NCBI GenBank assembly: GCA_943369755.1
Contig: CALROG020000002.1
Coordinates: 98,102 to 162,101, forward strand
From: CALROG01 sp943369755
Lineage (GTDB): Bacteria; Pseudomonadota; Gammaproteobacteria; Burkholderiales; Burkholderiaceae_C
Length of the DNA stretch: 64,000 nt
Direction of reading: 5' to 3'
Made by a program: the position numbers and the translations under genes
The notes under the pieces: generated by a model
Databases searched by the model: none
What the model saw: only the letters and a program-made list of their open reading frames with translations
Told to the model about the DNA's origin: nothing
Shown here: piece by piece, positions 42,685 to 52,263 of the stretch
Layout of the letters: every line of letters starts with the position of its first letter
Position numbering within the stretch: the stretch's first letter is position 1

Positions 42685-43654
42685 CCGGCTCCAGCGGCAG
42701 CGGCTGCATTGGGCGGCCATAGATGCGGCGCACCCGCTGCGCCAACGGGGGGTGGGCGGCCAGCCAGTCCTGCGCGTGCCCGCCAGCGCCCACCAGCAGC
42801 ATGTGGCGCACCGCCGGGTGCCACGCGGCGGCCCGCGGCGCGCTGAGTTGCTGCGTCATGACCTTGCGCAGCACGCCGCCCAGGCCTTCGCGGTTGCGGG
42901 TCCATTGCACGGCGCGCGCGTCGGCCAGGTACTCGCGCTGGCGCGACACCGCAGCTTGCAGCGCCCGCCCGGCCAGCCAGCCAAACAGGCCCATCAGGCG
43001 GATCGGCCAGCCCAGCAGCAGCCCGGCACCGCCGCGCTCGATGATTGACTGGCCAAAGTTGTGCACCAGCTCCAGCCCCAGCACCATGCCGGCCAGTTGC
43101 ATGTTCAGGTGGGTGTCGCCTTCATGGATGTGGCTGCATTCATGCGCCACCATGCCCTGCAGTTCCTCGCGCGTCAGATGGTCCAGCGCGCCCTGGGTCA
43201 CGGCCACCACCGCGTCGTCCTCGCTCCAGCCGACGGCAAAGGCATTGATCGCTTCTTCGCGCGGCAGCACCATGGGCTGGGGCCGGGGCATGCCGGCTGC
43301 GATGCAAACCTCGTCGATGATGTTGCAGAGCTGCTGCTCGCTGTGCGAGCTGGCGGGGCGGGCCTCGCGGGCACCGATGCGCTGCGCCAGTCGCTGCGCG
43401 GCCCCGGCCATTTGCAGGTTGGAGGTTTCAATCCACCAGCCGCCCAGCACCAGCAACAGCGTCACCCCCAAATTGACAGAGAAAAAATACGCCGGGAACG
43501 CCAGCCAGCCACCCACTACCAACCGCAGGCCAAGCCACAGCAACGCCAACGCCAGGTGCACCCCCACCACCGTGGCCAACACGGCCAGCGAAAAGCCCAG
43601 CAAAAGGCGCAGCGTTTGGCCGCGTGCGGCGTCCTGGTGCTCAAAAAAGCGCAC
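42671..43654 (-). CDS. Membrane-bound M48 metalloprotease, HtpX-like
   Basis: 327 residues. Two N-terminal helices (LLLGFSLAVLATVVGVHLAL and AYFFSVNLGVTLLLVLGG), the zinc motif HECSHIHEGDTHLNM, a re-entrant hydrophobic segment, and EYLADARAVQWTRN carrying the third zinc ligand. HtpX-type proteases degrade damaged membrane proteins. The LemA gene ends 12 nt upstream, so the pair is cotranscribed. Confidence 0.93.
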   Translation of the reverse strand: MRFFEHQDAARGQTLRLLLGFSLAVLATVVGVHLALALLWLGLRLVVGGWLAFPAYFFSVNLGVTLLLVLGGWWIETSNLQMAGAAQRLAQRIGAREARPASSHSEQQLCNIIDEVCIAAGMPRPQPMVLPREEAINAFAVGWSEDDAVVAVTQGALDHLTREELQGMVAHECSHIHEGDTHLNMQLAGMVLGLELVHNFGQSIIERGGAGLLLGWPIRLMGLFGWLAGRALQAAVSRQREYLADARAVQWTRNREGLGGVLRKVMTQQLSAPRAAAWHPAVRHMLLVGAGGHAQDWLAAHPPLAQRVRRIYGRPMQPLPLEPVSPA

Positions 43655-43666
43655 GGCGCTGGCGCT

Positions 43667-44260
43667 TCAAAGCTGCACTTGCGGCGCGCTGCGTTCTTCG
43701 TCGCTGGTGGTGGCCTGCAGCATGGCCGCAGGCGTGAACCCCAGCAAACGTGCCACCACCAGCGCCGGGAAGCGGGTTGCGGCGTCGTTGAACTCCAGCA
43801 CCTGGTCGTTGTAGGCCTGGCGCGCAAAGCCCACGCGGTTTTCAGTGCTGGTGAGTTCTTCGCTCAGCGAGCGCATGGTTTCGTCGGCCTTGAGCTCGGG
43901 GTAGGCCTCTGCCACCCCCATCAGCCGCCCCAGGCTGGTGCCCAGCGCCTGCTCGGCCAGGCCCAGCGCGCCGATGGCCGCCACGCTGCCTGGCTGGGCC
44001 CGCGCGGCATCTGCCGCACCCACCGCCGCGCCGCGGGCACGGGTTACCGCCTCCAGCGTGGCAGCTTCATGGGCGAGGTAGCGCTGCGCCACCTTGACCA
44101 GGTTGGGGATCAGGTCGTAGCGGCGCTTGAGCTGCACGTCGATCTGGCCGAACGCATTGGCAATGCGGTTGCGCAACTGCGCCAGGCGGTTGTAAACCCC
44201 CACCGCCCAGACCAGCAGCACAACGACAACGCCGAACAACACCCACACGGTAACGGACAT
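43667..44260 (-). CDS. lemA: LemA family protein
   Basis: 197 residues. One N-terminal helix (MSVTVWVLFGVVVVLLVWAVGV) precedes a coiled-coil body with the family signature YNRLAQLRNRIANAFGQIDV and QLKRRYDLIPNLVKVAQ. The function is unknown; it commonly partners an M48/HtpX protease, as here. Confidence 0.94.
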   Translation of the reverse strand: MSVTVWVLFGVVVVLLVWAVGVYNRLAQLRNRIANAFGQIDVQLKRRYDLIPNLVKVAQRYLAHEAATLEAVTRARGAAVGAADAARAQPGSVAAIGALGLAEQALGTSLGRLMGVAEAYPELKADETMRSLSEELTSTENRVGFARQAYNDQVLEFNDAATRFPALVVARLLGFTPAAMLQATTSDEERSAPQVQL

Positions 44261-44352
44261 GATGAAACCCTCCAGCTTGGAATGATCGAGACGCGGCCAT
44301 TATGCGAGGCCGCGTGCAAGCGCCGGCCGCCGATCATGCCCAGCTCGTGGAC

Positions 44353-44413
44353 GCTATTATTTTTATAGTGGCTCCCGCAGCATCCGCGCGGGCTACAGCC
44401 AGAAATAGCCCTC
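44353..44413 (+). repeat. Dispersed two-hairpin repeat, copy C (intergenic)
   Basis: GCTATTATTTTTATAGTGGC, then CCCGCAGCATCCGCGCGGG, then CTACAGCCAGAAATAGCC. It fills most of the gap between the lemA and truncated haemoglobin genes, ending at the globin stop codon. Confidence 0.78.
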
Positions 44414-44816
44414 AACCATGGCTATTGCGCATCCAGTCCGCGGTTTGGAAGAAGCTGGCCTTCAGGCGGGTACGCAGGTCTTCGGGCACACCGGTTTCCT
44501 GCATCGCCTGGTCCATGCAGGCCAGCCACTGGTCGCGCTCCTTGATGCCGATGGCAAACGGCATGTGGCGCGCACGCAGCATGGGGTGGCCAAAGCGCTC
44601 GGTGTAGTGTTGCGGCCCGCCCAGCCAGCCGCACAAAAACCAGAACAGGCGCTGGCGGGCGTTGGCCAGGTCGCTGCCATGCACCGCGCGCAGAGCGGCG
44701 TAGCCGGGCTCCAGGTCCATCAGGTCATAGAAACGCTCGGTCAGGGCCTTGACGCGGTCTTCGCCGCCGATCCAGTCAAACGGCGTGGCAAACGCCGACT
44801 TTTCTTCAATGTTCAT
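44412..44816 (-). CDS. Group II truncated haemoglobin
   Basis: 134 residues, a two-over-two globin. The proximal His lies in the FWFLCGWLGGPQHYTERFGH block, and MRARHMPFAIGIKERDQWL carries the group II signature. Group II globins bind O2 tightly and may scavenge NO or peroxide. The stop codon lies at the edge of repeat copy C. Confidence 0.92.
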   Translation of the reverse strand: MNIEEKSAFATPFDWIGGEDRVKALTERFYDLMDLEPGYAALRAVHGSDLANARQRLFWFLCGWLGGPQHYTERFGHPMLRARHMPFAIGIKERDQWLACMDQAMQETGVPEDLRTRLKASFFQTADWMRNSHG

Positions 44817-44840
44817 GTACAGACTGTTGTTCGTTATCGG

Positions 44841-47360
44841 TCACTCCGACGCACGGCGCAGCGTCACCATCACCGGGCGGGCCAGCACCTCGCGCAGGCC
44901 CCACCAACCCGCCGCCAGCGCCAGACAGGCACCGGCCAGTGCCCCCACCAGCGGCACCCATAGCGGAGCAGTCCAGGCAAATTCAAACGCATAGCGTGCC
45001 AGGCCCCAACCCACGGCGGTGGCCACCAGGCTGGCCAGAAAACCCGCCAGCAGGCCCACACCGGCCAGCTCGGCGCGCTGCACCTGGCGCAGCAGGCTGG
45101 CACGCGCGCCCACCGCCCGCATGATGGCGTATTCACGTGCGCGCTCTTCGCGGGTGGCCGTAACGGCCGCAAACAGCACCACCACACCCGCCGCCAGCGT
45201 GAAGCCAAACAGGAATTCAATGGCGCGGATCACCTTGTCCAGCACGCCCTGCACTTGCGTGAGCGTGGCGGTCATGTCCACGTTGGTGATGTTGGGGAAG
45301 GCTTTGACGAGGGCGTTGTCAAAGCCCCGCGCCTCGGGCGCGCGAAAGGCGCTCATGTAGGTGATGGGCACGCCCGGCATCTTGCTCACCGGGTACATCA
45401 CAAAGAAGTTGGCCCGCATCGAGCCCCAGTCCACCTTGCGCAGCGAGGTGATCCTGGCGTCCACTGCAATGCCGGCAATGTCAAAGCGCAACCGGTCACC
45501 CATCTGCAGGTTCAAGGTTTTGGCAATGCCCTCTTCCACACTGATGCTGCCCACCTCCTCGGCCTTCCATTCACCCTCAATCACCTGGTTGTGCGGTGGC
45601 TGCGCAGCGGCGTGCGACAGGTTGAATTCACGGTCCACCAGACGCTTGGCACGGTCGTCGGTGAAGTCGTCGGGGGACACGATGCGCTCGTTCACCGCAA
45701 TCAGGCGGCCGCGGATCATCGGGTACCAGTCGAACTTGCGCACCCCGGCGTCGTTCAGCGTTTTCAGGAAGGCGTCGCCCTGCTCGGGCATGACGTTGAT
45801 GACGAAGCGGTTCGGGGCGTCGGGCGGGGTGGCTTTACGCCAGCTACTGATCAAGTCGGTGCGCAGCAGCACCAGCAGCATCAGCGCCAGCAGGCCAACC
45901 GCCAGTGCGCTGACCTGCACCACCGCATAGGCCGGGCGGGCCGAAATCTGGCGGGTGGCCAGCACCATCCAGCGCGGGGCGGTGGCCTCGTTCACGCTGG
46001 CGCGCAGCAGCTTCACCGCCACCCAGCTCAAGCCGGCGAACAGCAGCACCGCCACTGCAAAACCGCCCACCGCAATCGCGCCCAGCAGCAAGTCGGAGCT
46101 GGCGGCCAACAGCAACGCCGCAAAGCCCGCCACGCCCAGGCCCAGCACCGCCATGGACGCGGGCTTGAGCCCGCCCACGTCACGCCGGATTACCCGCAAC
46201 GGCGGAACTTGCGCCAGCTGCAACACCGGCGGCAGGCCAAACGCAAACAACAGCGTCAACCCCATGCCCAGGCCAAAGGCCACCGGCCACAGGCTTGCGG
46301 CGGGCAACGCGGCTTCTACCAATCCCGCCAGCAACAGCACAAACACATAGTGCACGCCGTAGCCAATGGCCACGCCCAAAGCACTGGCAAACAGGCCGAT
46401 CAACGCAAACTCAAACGCGTAACTGAGCGCAATGGTGCGCTGGCTTTGGCCCAGCACCCGCAACATGGCGCAGTCGTCCAGGTGATTGGCGGCAAAGCCA
46501 CGCGCCGCCAGCGCCACCGCCACGGCACTCAACAGCGCCGACAGCAGCGCCACCAGGTTGAGAAACTTCTCGGCCCGGTCCAGGGTCTGGCGCATCTCGG
46601 GGCGACCGCTCTCCATTGACTCCACGCGCACCCCGCGCACCTCGGGCTTTTTGACCTGGGCGTCGGCCCATTGGGCAAACTCACGTACGGGCCGGTCGGC
46701 CCCGGCCACGGCAAAGCGGTAAGTCAGCCGGCTGGCGGGTTGCACCAGTTTGGTGGCGGCAATATCGGCCTGGTTGAGCATCACCCGCGGCGCAAAGCTC
46801 ATGAAGCCGGCCCCGCGGTCAGGCTCGGTCACGATGACCCGGGCAATACGCAGGGCGGTGTCGCCCAGCATCAGCGAGTCGCCCATTTTCAGCGCCAGCG
46901 CATCAAGCAGCGGCGCATCCACCCAGACCTCGCCAGGCGCCGGGATGTCGCGCGTCTGCTGGCCCGGCGTCTCTGGCGCCGGGGCCACCCGCAGGCTGCC
47001 GCGCAACGGGTAGCCGGTGTCCACCACCTTCAATGCCACCAGCTTGCTGGCACCGCCCTGGGCCTCACCGGCACGGCCCATGGTTGGAAAGCCGAGCGTG
47101 GTAACGCTTTGCAGGCCCAGTGCGCGGGCCCGGTCAATGAATGCCTGCGGGGTCGGGTTGTCGCTGGAGACCACGGCGTCGCCGCCGAGCAATTGGCGCG
47201 CGTCGCGGGCCAGCCCGCCCTTGAGCCGGTCGGCAAAAAAACCCACAGCCGTCAGCGCGGCCACGGCCAGCGTGACAGCCACGATCAGCAGGCGCAGTTC
47301 GCCAGCACGCAGGTCACGCCACAGCGTGCGCCAGCCCAGAGAAAGAAAAGAGGTGTTCAT
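44841..47360 (-). CDS. FtsX/YbbP-type ABC transporter permease
   Basis: About 839 residues. Residues ~20-40 form the first helix (LRLLIVAVTLAVAALTAVGF), a large extracytoplasmic domain follows, and then two FtsX blocks, the second with VIRAIEFLFGFTLAAGVVVL and ARASLLRQVQRAELAGVGLL. YbbP-like proteins need an ATPase such as YbbA. No ATPase lies in this window, so the partner is encoded elsewhere or upstream of this view. ATG at 47360 gives the family N-terminus. The export substrate is unknown. Confidence 0.9.
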   Translation of the reverse strand: MNTSFLSLGWRTLWRDLRAGELRLLIVAVTLAVAALTAVGFFADRLKGGLARDARQLLGGDAVVSSDNPTPQAFIDRARALGLQSVTTLGFPTMGRAGEAQGGASKLVALKVVDTGYPLRGSLRVAPAPETPGQQTRDIPAPGEVWVDAPLLDALALKMGDSLMLGDTALRIARVIVTEPDRGAGFMSFAPRVMLNQADIAATKLVQPASRLTYRFAVAGADRPVREFAQWADAQVKKPEVRGVRVESMESGRPEMRQTLDRAEKFLNLVALLSALLSAVAVALAARGFAANHLDDCAMLRVLGQSQRTIALSYAFEFALIGLFASALGVAIGYGVHYVFVLLLAGLVEAALPAASLWPVAFGLGMGLTLLFAFGLPPVLQLAQVPPLRVIRRDVGGLKPASMAVLGLGVAGFAALLLAASSDLLLGAIAVGGFAVAVLLFAGLSWVAVKLLRASVNEATAPRWMVLATRQISARPAYAVVQVSALAVGLLALMLLVLLRTDLISSWRKATPPDAPNRFVINVMPEQGDAFLKTLNDAGVRKFDWYPMIRGRLIAVNERIVSPDDFTDDRAKRLVDREFNLSHAAAQPPHNQVIEGEWKAEEVGSISVEEGIAKTLNLQMGDRLRFDIAGIAVDARITSLRKVDWGSMRANFFVMYPVSKMPGVPITYMSAFRAPEARGFDNALVKAFPNITNVDMTATLTQVQGVLDKVIRAIEFLFGFTLAAGVVVLFAAVTATREERAREYAIMRAVGARASLLRQVQRAELAGVGLLAGFLASLVATAVGWGLARYAFEFAWTAPLWVPLVGALAGACLALAAGWWGLREVLARPVMVTLRRASE

Positions 47361-47575
47361 TCGGCAAAGCCTTTGTTCCAGCGCAGTGTCACGCATTTGG
47401 CTTACCCCTGAATGAGCACGGCCAGAAAACCCGATATCGCAGGGTGGCATGCTAACGATAAACAATCCATGTAAACCCTAGTAGGAGACGGCGTGTACCC
47501 GCTATCTCTTTGGCGCGATTGCTTTCAGAATGTGTCTGGCAGTAGTAAAACATCCCAAAAAACTGGAGACACGTC
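47361..47575. other. fdnG: Divergent intergenic region upstream of fdnG
   Basis: No gene. It should contain the fdnG promoter. GGAG lies a few bases before the ATG at 47576. No -10/-35 or activator site could be assigned with confidence. Confidence 0.5.
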
Positions 47576-50500
47576 ATGGACATGAACCGACGGCAGTTCT
47601 TCCGGGTGAGCAGTGCAGGGCTGGTTGGTTCCAGCCTCGTCGCACTGGGTTTCTCACCTACGGAAGCGTTGGCGCAAACGCGCAATTACAGGCTTTCCAA
47701 AACCACGGAGACACGCAGTACCTGCCCGTATTGCTCGGTTAGCTGTGGCGTGATCATGTACACGCTGGGCGACACTGCCAAGAACAACAAGCCGGCGCTG
47801 GTCCATGTAGAGGGCGACCCCGACCACCCGGTCAACCGCGGCACGCTGTGCCCCAAGGGTGCGGGCCTGGCTGACATGATCAACAGCCCCAACCGCCTGA
47901 AGTACCCCGAGGTGCGCGAACCCGGCGCCAAGGAATGGAAGCGGATTTCGTGGGACGACGCGCTGACGCGGATCGCCAAGCACATGAAGGCCGACCGCGA
48001 CAAGAACTTCATTGCCAAAAACGACAAGGGTGTCACCGTGAACCGGTGGAACACCACAGGCATGCTGGTATCCAGCGCCTCCAGCAACGAAGCTGGCTAC
48101 CTGAGTGTCAAGATGCTGCGTGCCATGGGAATGGTGACCCTGGACACACAGGCACGAATATGACACGCGCCGACGGTGTCCAGTCTGGGCCCGACTTTCG
48201 GCAGAGGCGCGATGACCAACTCTTGGAACGACATCGCAAACACTGATCTGGTTCTCATCATGGGCGGCAATGCCGCCGAAGCCCACCCCTGTGGCTTCAA
48301 GTGGGTGACCGAGGCCATGCAAAAGCGCAAGGCCAAGCTGATCGTGGTAGACCCGCGCTTCACCCGGTCTGCTGCGGTGGCGGATGTCTACGCCCCGATC
48401 CGGGTGGGCACCGACATCGCCTTCCTGGCGGGCGTTATCAACTACATGATGATCAACAACAAGGTGCACATGGAGTACGTGAAGGCGTACACCAATGCGT
48501 CTTACCTGATCAACCCCGAGTTCAAGTACGACAACGGTTTCTTCAGTGGCTACGACGAGGCCAAGCGAACCTACGCCGACAGGTCCACCTGGCAATACGT
48601 GAAGGACGCCAAAGGGGAGTTCGTCGAGGTTGACGAAACCCTGGAAGCGCCCAACTGCGTATGGCAGTTGATGAAGAAGCACTACTCGCGTTACACACCG
48701 GAGATGGTCAACAAGATCTGCGGCACGCCCAAGGAGGCGTTCCTCAAGATCGCCGAAATGATGGCCGGAACCAGCACGCCAGACCGGGTGATGACCATCC
48801 TGTACGCGCTGGGCTGGACGCAACACTCGGTGGGTTCGCAAAACATCCGGGCCATGGCCATGATCCAGCTGCTGCTGGGCAACATGGGCCGGGCCGGGGG
48901 TGGGGTGAACGCGCTGCGCGGCCACTCCAACGTGCAGGGCATTACCGACATGTGCGCCTACTCCGAGGTGCTGCCAGGCTACCTGGGCGCACCGACCGAT
49001 GGCGATGACACCCACGACAAGTACCTGACCGCCCGAACGCCCAAACCGCTGCGCCCGGGTTCAATGAACTTCCCCGCCAACTTCCCGAAATGGTCGGTCA
49101 GCCAGCGCAAGGCCTGGTTCGGTGACGCCGCCAGCAAGGACAACGACTTCGCCTACGACTGGCTGCCCAAGCGCGACACGGCCTATGACGTGCTGTCAAT
49201 GTTTGACCGCATGTTCCAGGGCAAGGTCAATGGCTTCATCTGTCAGGGTTTCAACCCGATAGCTGCCGTGCCCAACAAGAAGAAGCTGGGCACAGCGCTG
49301 GCGAAGCTGAAGTACCTGGTCATCATGGACCCGTTGCAAACCGAAACTGCCGAGTTCTGGAAGAACTACGGTGAGTTCAACAATGTGGACCCGACCCAGA
49401 TCCAGACCGAAGTGTTCCGCCTGCCGGCTTCCTGCTTTGCCGAAGACCCGGGCTCGTTCACCAACTCCAGCCGCCAGGTGCAGTGGCACGGCAAGGCCGT
49501 AGACCCACCCGGTGAGGGCAAGACTGACCGTGAAATCATGGCCAGCCTGTTCCTCAAGCTGCGCGCCATGTACGCCAAAGACGGCGGGGCCTTCCCCGAC
49601 GCCATCAAGGCCCTGACCTGGAACTACAGCAACCCGACCAACCCGGCCCCCGAGGAAGTGCTGCGTGAAATCAACGGCCGCGCCATTGCCGACGTGATGT
49701 CGCCGCCCAACCCCAAAGACCCGAAGGCGGTACCCACGGTTCTGGTGAAAGCCGGAGACCAACTGCCAGGCTTTGGCATGCTGCGCGACGACGGTTCCAC
49801 CGCTTGCGGCAACTGGATTTACTCGGGTGTCTGGAGCCAGGCGGGCAACAACTCGGCGCGCCGTGATACGGCTGATCCGTCGGGCCTGGGCATCTACCAG
49901 AACTGGGGATTCTCATGGCCAGCCAACCGCCGCATCCTGTACAACCGGGCTGGGGCGTCACCGGTAGGCAAGCCCTGGGACGTAACGCGCCGTGGCATTG
50001 CCTGGAATGGCACCGCCTGGGCCGGTGTGGACGTACCGGACATCGCCCCGGCCCTCGGGCCGGACAGCGGGGCCGGGCCGTTCATCATGACGCCCGAGGG
50101 CACAGCGCGGCTGTTTGCGGTGGGCCTGATGGCCGAAGGCCCGTTCCCCGAGCACTACGAACCGTTCGAAACCCCGGTGGGCACCAACCTGATGTGCCCC
50201 ACCAACCCCAAAGCCATCAGCAACCCGGCGGCGCGGGTCTACAAGGGCGACATGGAGCAGTTCGGCACGGCCAAGGACTTCCCGTATGCCGCCACCACCT
50301 ACCGCCTGACCGAGCACCTGCACTTCTGGACCAAGAATTCGCGTGCGAACGCGATCACACAGCCGTCACAGTTTGTAGAAATCGGCGAAGACCTGGCGAA
50401 AGAGAAAGGCATCAAGAGTGGTGACATGGTCAAGGTCAAGTCCAACCGCGGCGAGATCAAGACCCTGGTGGTTGTGACCAAGCGCATGAAGGGGCTGGAC

Positions 50501-50665
50501 TGCAACGGCAAGAAGGTCCACACAGTCGGCATCCCGATTCACTGGGGCTTTATTGGCGTGGCGCACAACGGCTACCTGACCAACACCCTGACCCCGTATG
50601 TCGGCGACGCCAACTCGCAGACGCCGGAGTACAAGGCGTTCCTGGTGAACATCGAGAAAGCATGA
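47576..50665 (+). CDS. fdnG: Formate dehydrogenase-N/O alpha subunit, selenoprotein
   Basis: The catalytic molybdopterin subunit oxidises formate in the periplasm. The product is 1029 residues if UGA at 48161-48163 is read as selenocysteine (residue 196, context TQARI-U-HAPTV), matching the E. coli FdnG Sec position. A twin-arginine signal (NRRQFFRVSSAGL) ends near EALAQT. The [4Fe-4S] cysteines lie in STCPYCSVSCGVIMY and RGTLCPKGAG. The C-terminal dinucleotide-binding domain has GDMVKVKSNRGEIKTLVVVT. Two separate reading frames appear only because UGA is treated as a stop. It is followed by fdxH after 10 nt. Confidence 0.96.
48161..48205 (+). promoter_or_regulatory. fdnG: Selenocysteine codon and SECIS-like hairpin
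   Basis: UGA is followed at once by a stem-loop whose arms contain GCCGAC and GTCGGGC-type pairing, with an apical AGTCTG that resembles the AGGUCUG loop of E. coli fdhF/fdnG. This is the signal SelB recognises. The exact pairing was judged by eye. Confidence 0.75.
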
Positions 50666-50675
50666 GGAACACATC

Positions 50676-51554
50676 ATGACCATGCAATCCTCCCTCGACA
50701 TCACGGCCCGCTCGGCCACCACCACCCCGTCGGCCTCGGTGCGGATGGGCGTCGAAGTCGCCAAACTGATTGACGAGTCCAAATGCATTGGCTGCAAGGC
50801 CTGCCAGGTGGCCTGCAGCCAGTGGAACGAACTGTCAGACGACATCGGCTCCAACGTCGGCGTCTATGACAACCCCTCGGACCTGACCGACAAGTCCTGG
50901 ACGCTGATGCGCTTTGCCGAGGTGGAAACCTCGGGCAGCCTGGAGTGGCTGATCCGCAAGGACGGCTGCATGCATTGCGCCGACCCGGGCTGCCTGAAGG
51001 CCTGCCCCGCGCCCGGCGCCATCGTGCAGTACAGCAACGGCATTGTCGACTTCAAGCAGGAAAACTGCATTGGCTGCGGCAACTGCGTCACCGGCTGCCC
51101 GTTCGACATTCCGCGCATTTCGGAAACCGACAAAAAGGCCTACAAGTGCACGCTGTGCTCGGACCGCGTGTCGGTTGGCCTGGAGCCGGCCTGCGTCAAG
51201 ACCTGCCCCACCGGTGCCATCATCTTCGGCAAAAAGGAAGACATGGTGGCCTACGGCGACAAGCGTGCGGGCGAGCTCAAGGAGCGCGGCTTCAAGAACG
51301 CGGGGCTGTACAACCCCAGCGGCGTGGGTGGCACACACGTGATGTATGTGCTCAAGCATGCCGACAACCCGGGGCAATACTCCGGGCTACCCGCCAATCC
51401 GTCGATCAGCCCGATGGTCTCATTGTGGAAAGGGGTTGCCAAGCCGCTGGCCGTGTTCGCCATGATGGGCGCGGTGGTGGCGGGCTTCTTCCACTACATG
51501 AAGGTGGGGCCGATCGAGGAAAAAGACGAGAAGCAAGACCGCGAAACCGCCTGA
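50676..51554 (+). CDS. fdxH: Formate dehydrogenase beta subunit (four [4Fe-4S] clusters)
   Basis: 292 residues. Ferredoxin-like repeats carry four cysteine sets: CIGCKACQVACSQWN, CMHCADPGCLKACPA, CIGCGNCVTGCPF and CTLCSDRVSVGLEPACVKTC. One C-terminal membrane helix (LAVFAMMGAVVAGFFHYM) anchors the protein. It relays electrons from the alpha subunit to the cytochrome b subunit. Confidence 0.96.
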   Translation: MTMQSSLDITARSATTTPSASVRMGVEVAKLIDESKCIGCKACQVACSQWNELSDDIGSNVGVYDNPSDLTDKSWTLMRFAEVETSGSLEWLIRKDGCMHCADPGCLKACPAPGAIVQYSNGIVDFKQENCIGCGNCVTGCPFDIPRISETDKKAYKCTLCSDRVSVGLEPACVKTCPTGAIIFGKKEDMVAYGDKRAGELKERGFKNAGLYNPSGVGGTHVMYVLKHADNPGQYSGLPANPSISPMVSLWKGVAKPLAVFAMMGAVVAGFFHYMKVGPIEEKDEKQDRETA

Positions 51555-51564
51555 GGAGACCCAC

Positions 51565-52191
51565 ATGAAGACACATTCAAACGATCTCCAGCGCTACGAC
51601 GACGGCACGCGCATGAACCACTGGGCCATCGCGCTGCTGTTTATTGCAGCAGCGCTGTCGGGCCTGGCGTTTTTCCATCCGTCGCTGTATTTCTTCACAA
51701 CGCTTTTTGGTGGCGGCACCTGGACGCGCATCTTGCACCCCTACCTTGGGGTTCTGATGTTCCTGTGTTTTGTGCTGATGTTCATGAAGCTGTGGAAAGA
51801 AAACACGCTTAACGCCGCTGACCGGGCCTGGCTTGACAAGGCGGGCGACATGTTCCGCGGCAACAAGGACAACATGCCCCCGGCGGGCAAGTACAACGGC
51901 GGGCAAAAGCTCGTGTTCTGGCTCATGGCAGGCAGCCTGCTGGTGCTTTTGCTGACCGGCATCGTGTTTTGGCATGCCTGGTTTCCGGCGCTGCCGATCG
52001 TGGTGCGCCGCATCGGCGTGGTGCTGCATGCGCTGTCGGCCGTGGTGCTGGTGCTGACCGTGATCGTGCATGTGTACGCCGCGATCTGGGTCAAGGGGAC
52101 CACGCGCGCCATGACGCGCGGCACCGTCACCCGCAGCTGGGCCAAGGCCAATCATCCGCTGTGGCACCAGGACATGACTCAGGGCAAGTAG
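51565..52191 (+). CDS. fdnI: Formate dehydrogenase gamma subunit, cytochrome b556
   Basis: 208 residues with four helices. The haem-binding histidines lie in MNHWAIALLFIAAALSGLAF and VLHALSAVVLVLTVIVHVYA. It passes electrons to quinone at the inner membrane. A strong terminator follows the stop. Confidence 0.95.
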   Translation: MKTHSNDLQRYDDGTRMNHWAIALLFIAAALSGLAFFHPSLYFFTTLFGGGTWTRILHPYLGVLMFLCFVLMFMKLWKENTLNAADRAWLDKAGDMFRGNKDNMPPAGKYNGGQKLVFWLMAGSLLVLLLTGIVFWHAWFPALPIVVRRIGVVLHALSAVVLVLTVIVHVYAAIWVKGTTRAMTRGTVTRSWAKANHPLWHQDMTQGK

Positions 52192-52212
52192 GGGCTTGTC
52201 CCCTGCCCCCAC

Positions 52213-52242
52213 AGCGGCACAATGGCTGTGCCGCTTTTTTTT
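52213..52242 (+). terminator. Strong Rho-independent terminator after fdnI
   Basis: Perfect 9-bp stem AGCGGCACA / TGTGCCGCT, 5-nt loop, eight Ts. It separates the structural fdn genes from fdhE and the sel genes. Confidence 0.95.
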
Positions 52243-52263
52243 GCCTGCTCCCTACCCAATACG

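Noticed and set aside
43061..44368. Plus-strand frame of 435 codons opposite the M48 protease and lemA genes
   Set aside because: It is antisense to two clear protein families and has low-complexity His/Gln-rich translation.
48161..48175. fdnG appearing as two open frames, hence a pseudogene
   Set aside because: The break is a single in-frame TGA at the known Sec position, a SECIS-like hairpin follows, and selA, selB and tRNA-Sec are present. It is a selenoprotein.
52222..52263. Upstream start for fdhE at 52222
   Set aside because: It would lie inside a strong terminator hairpin; ATG at 52264 is better.
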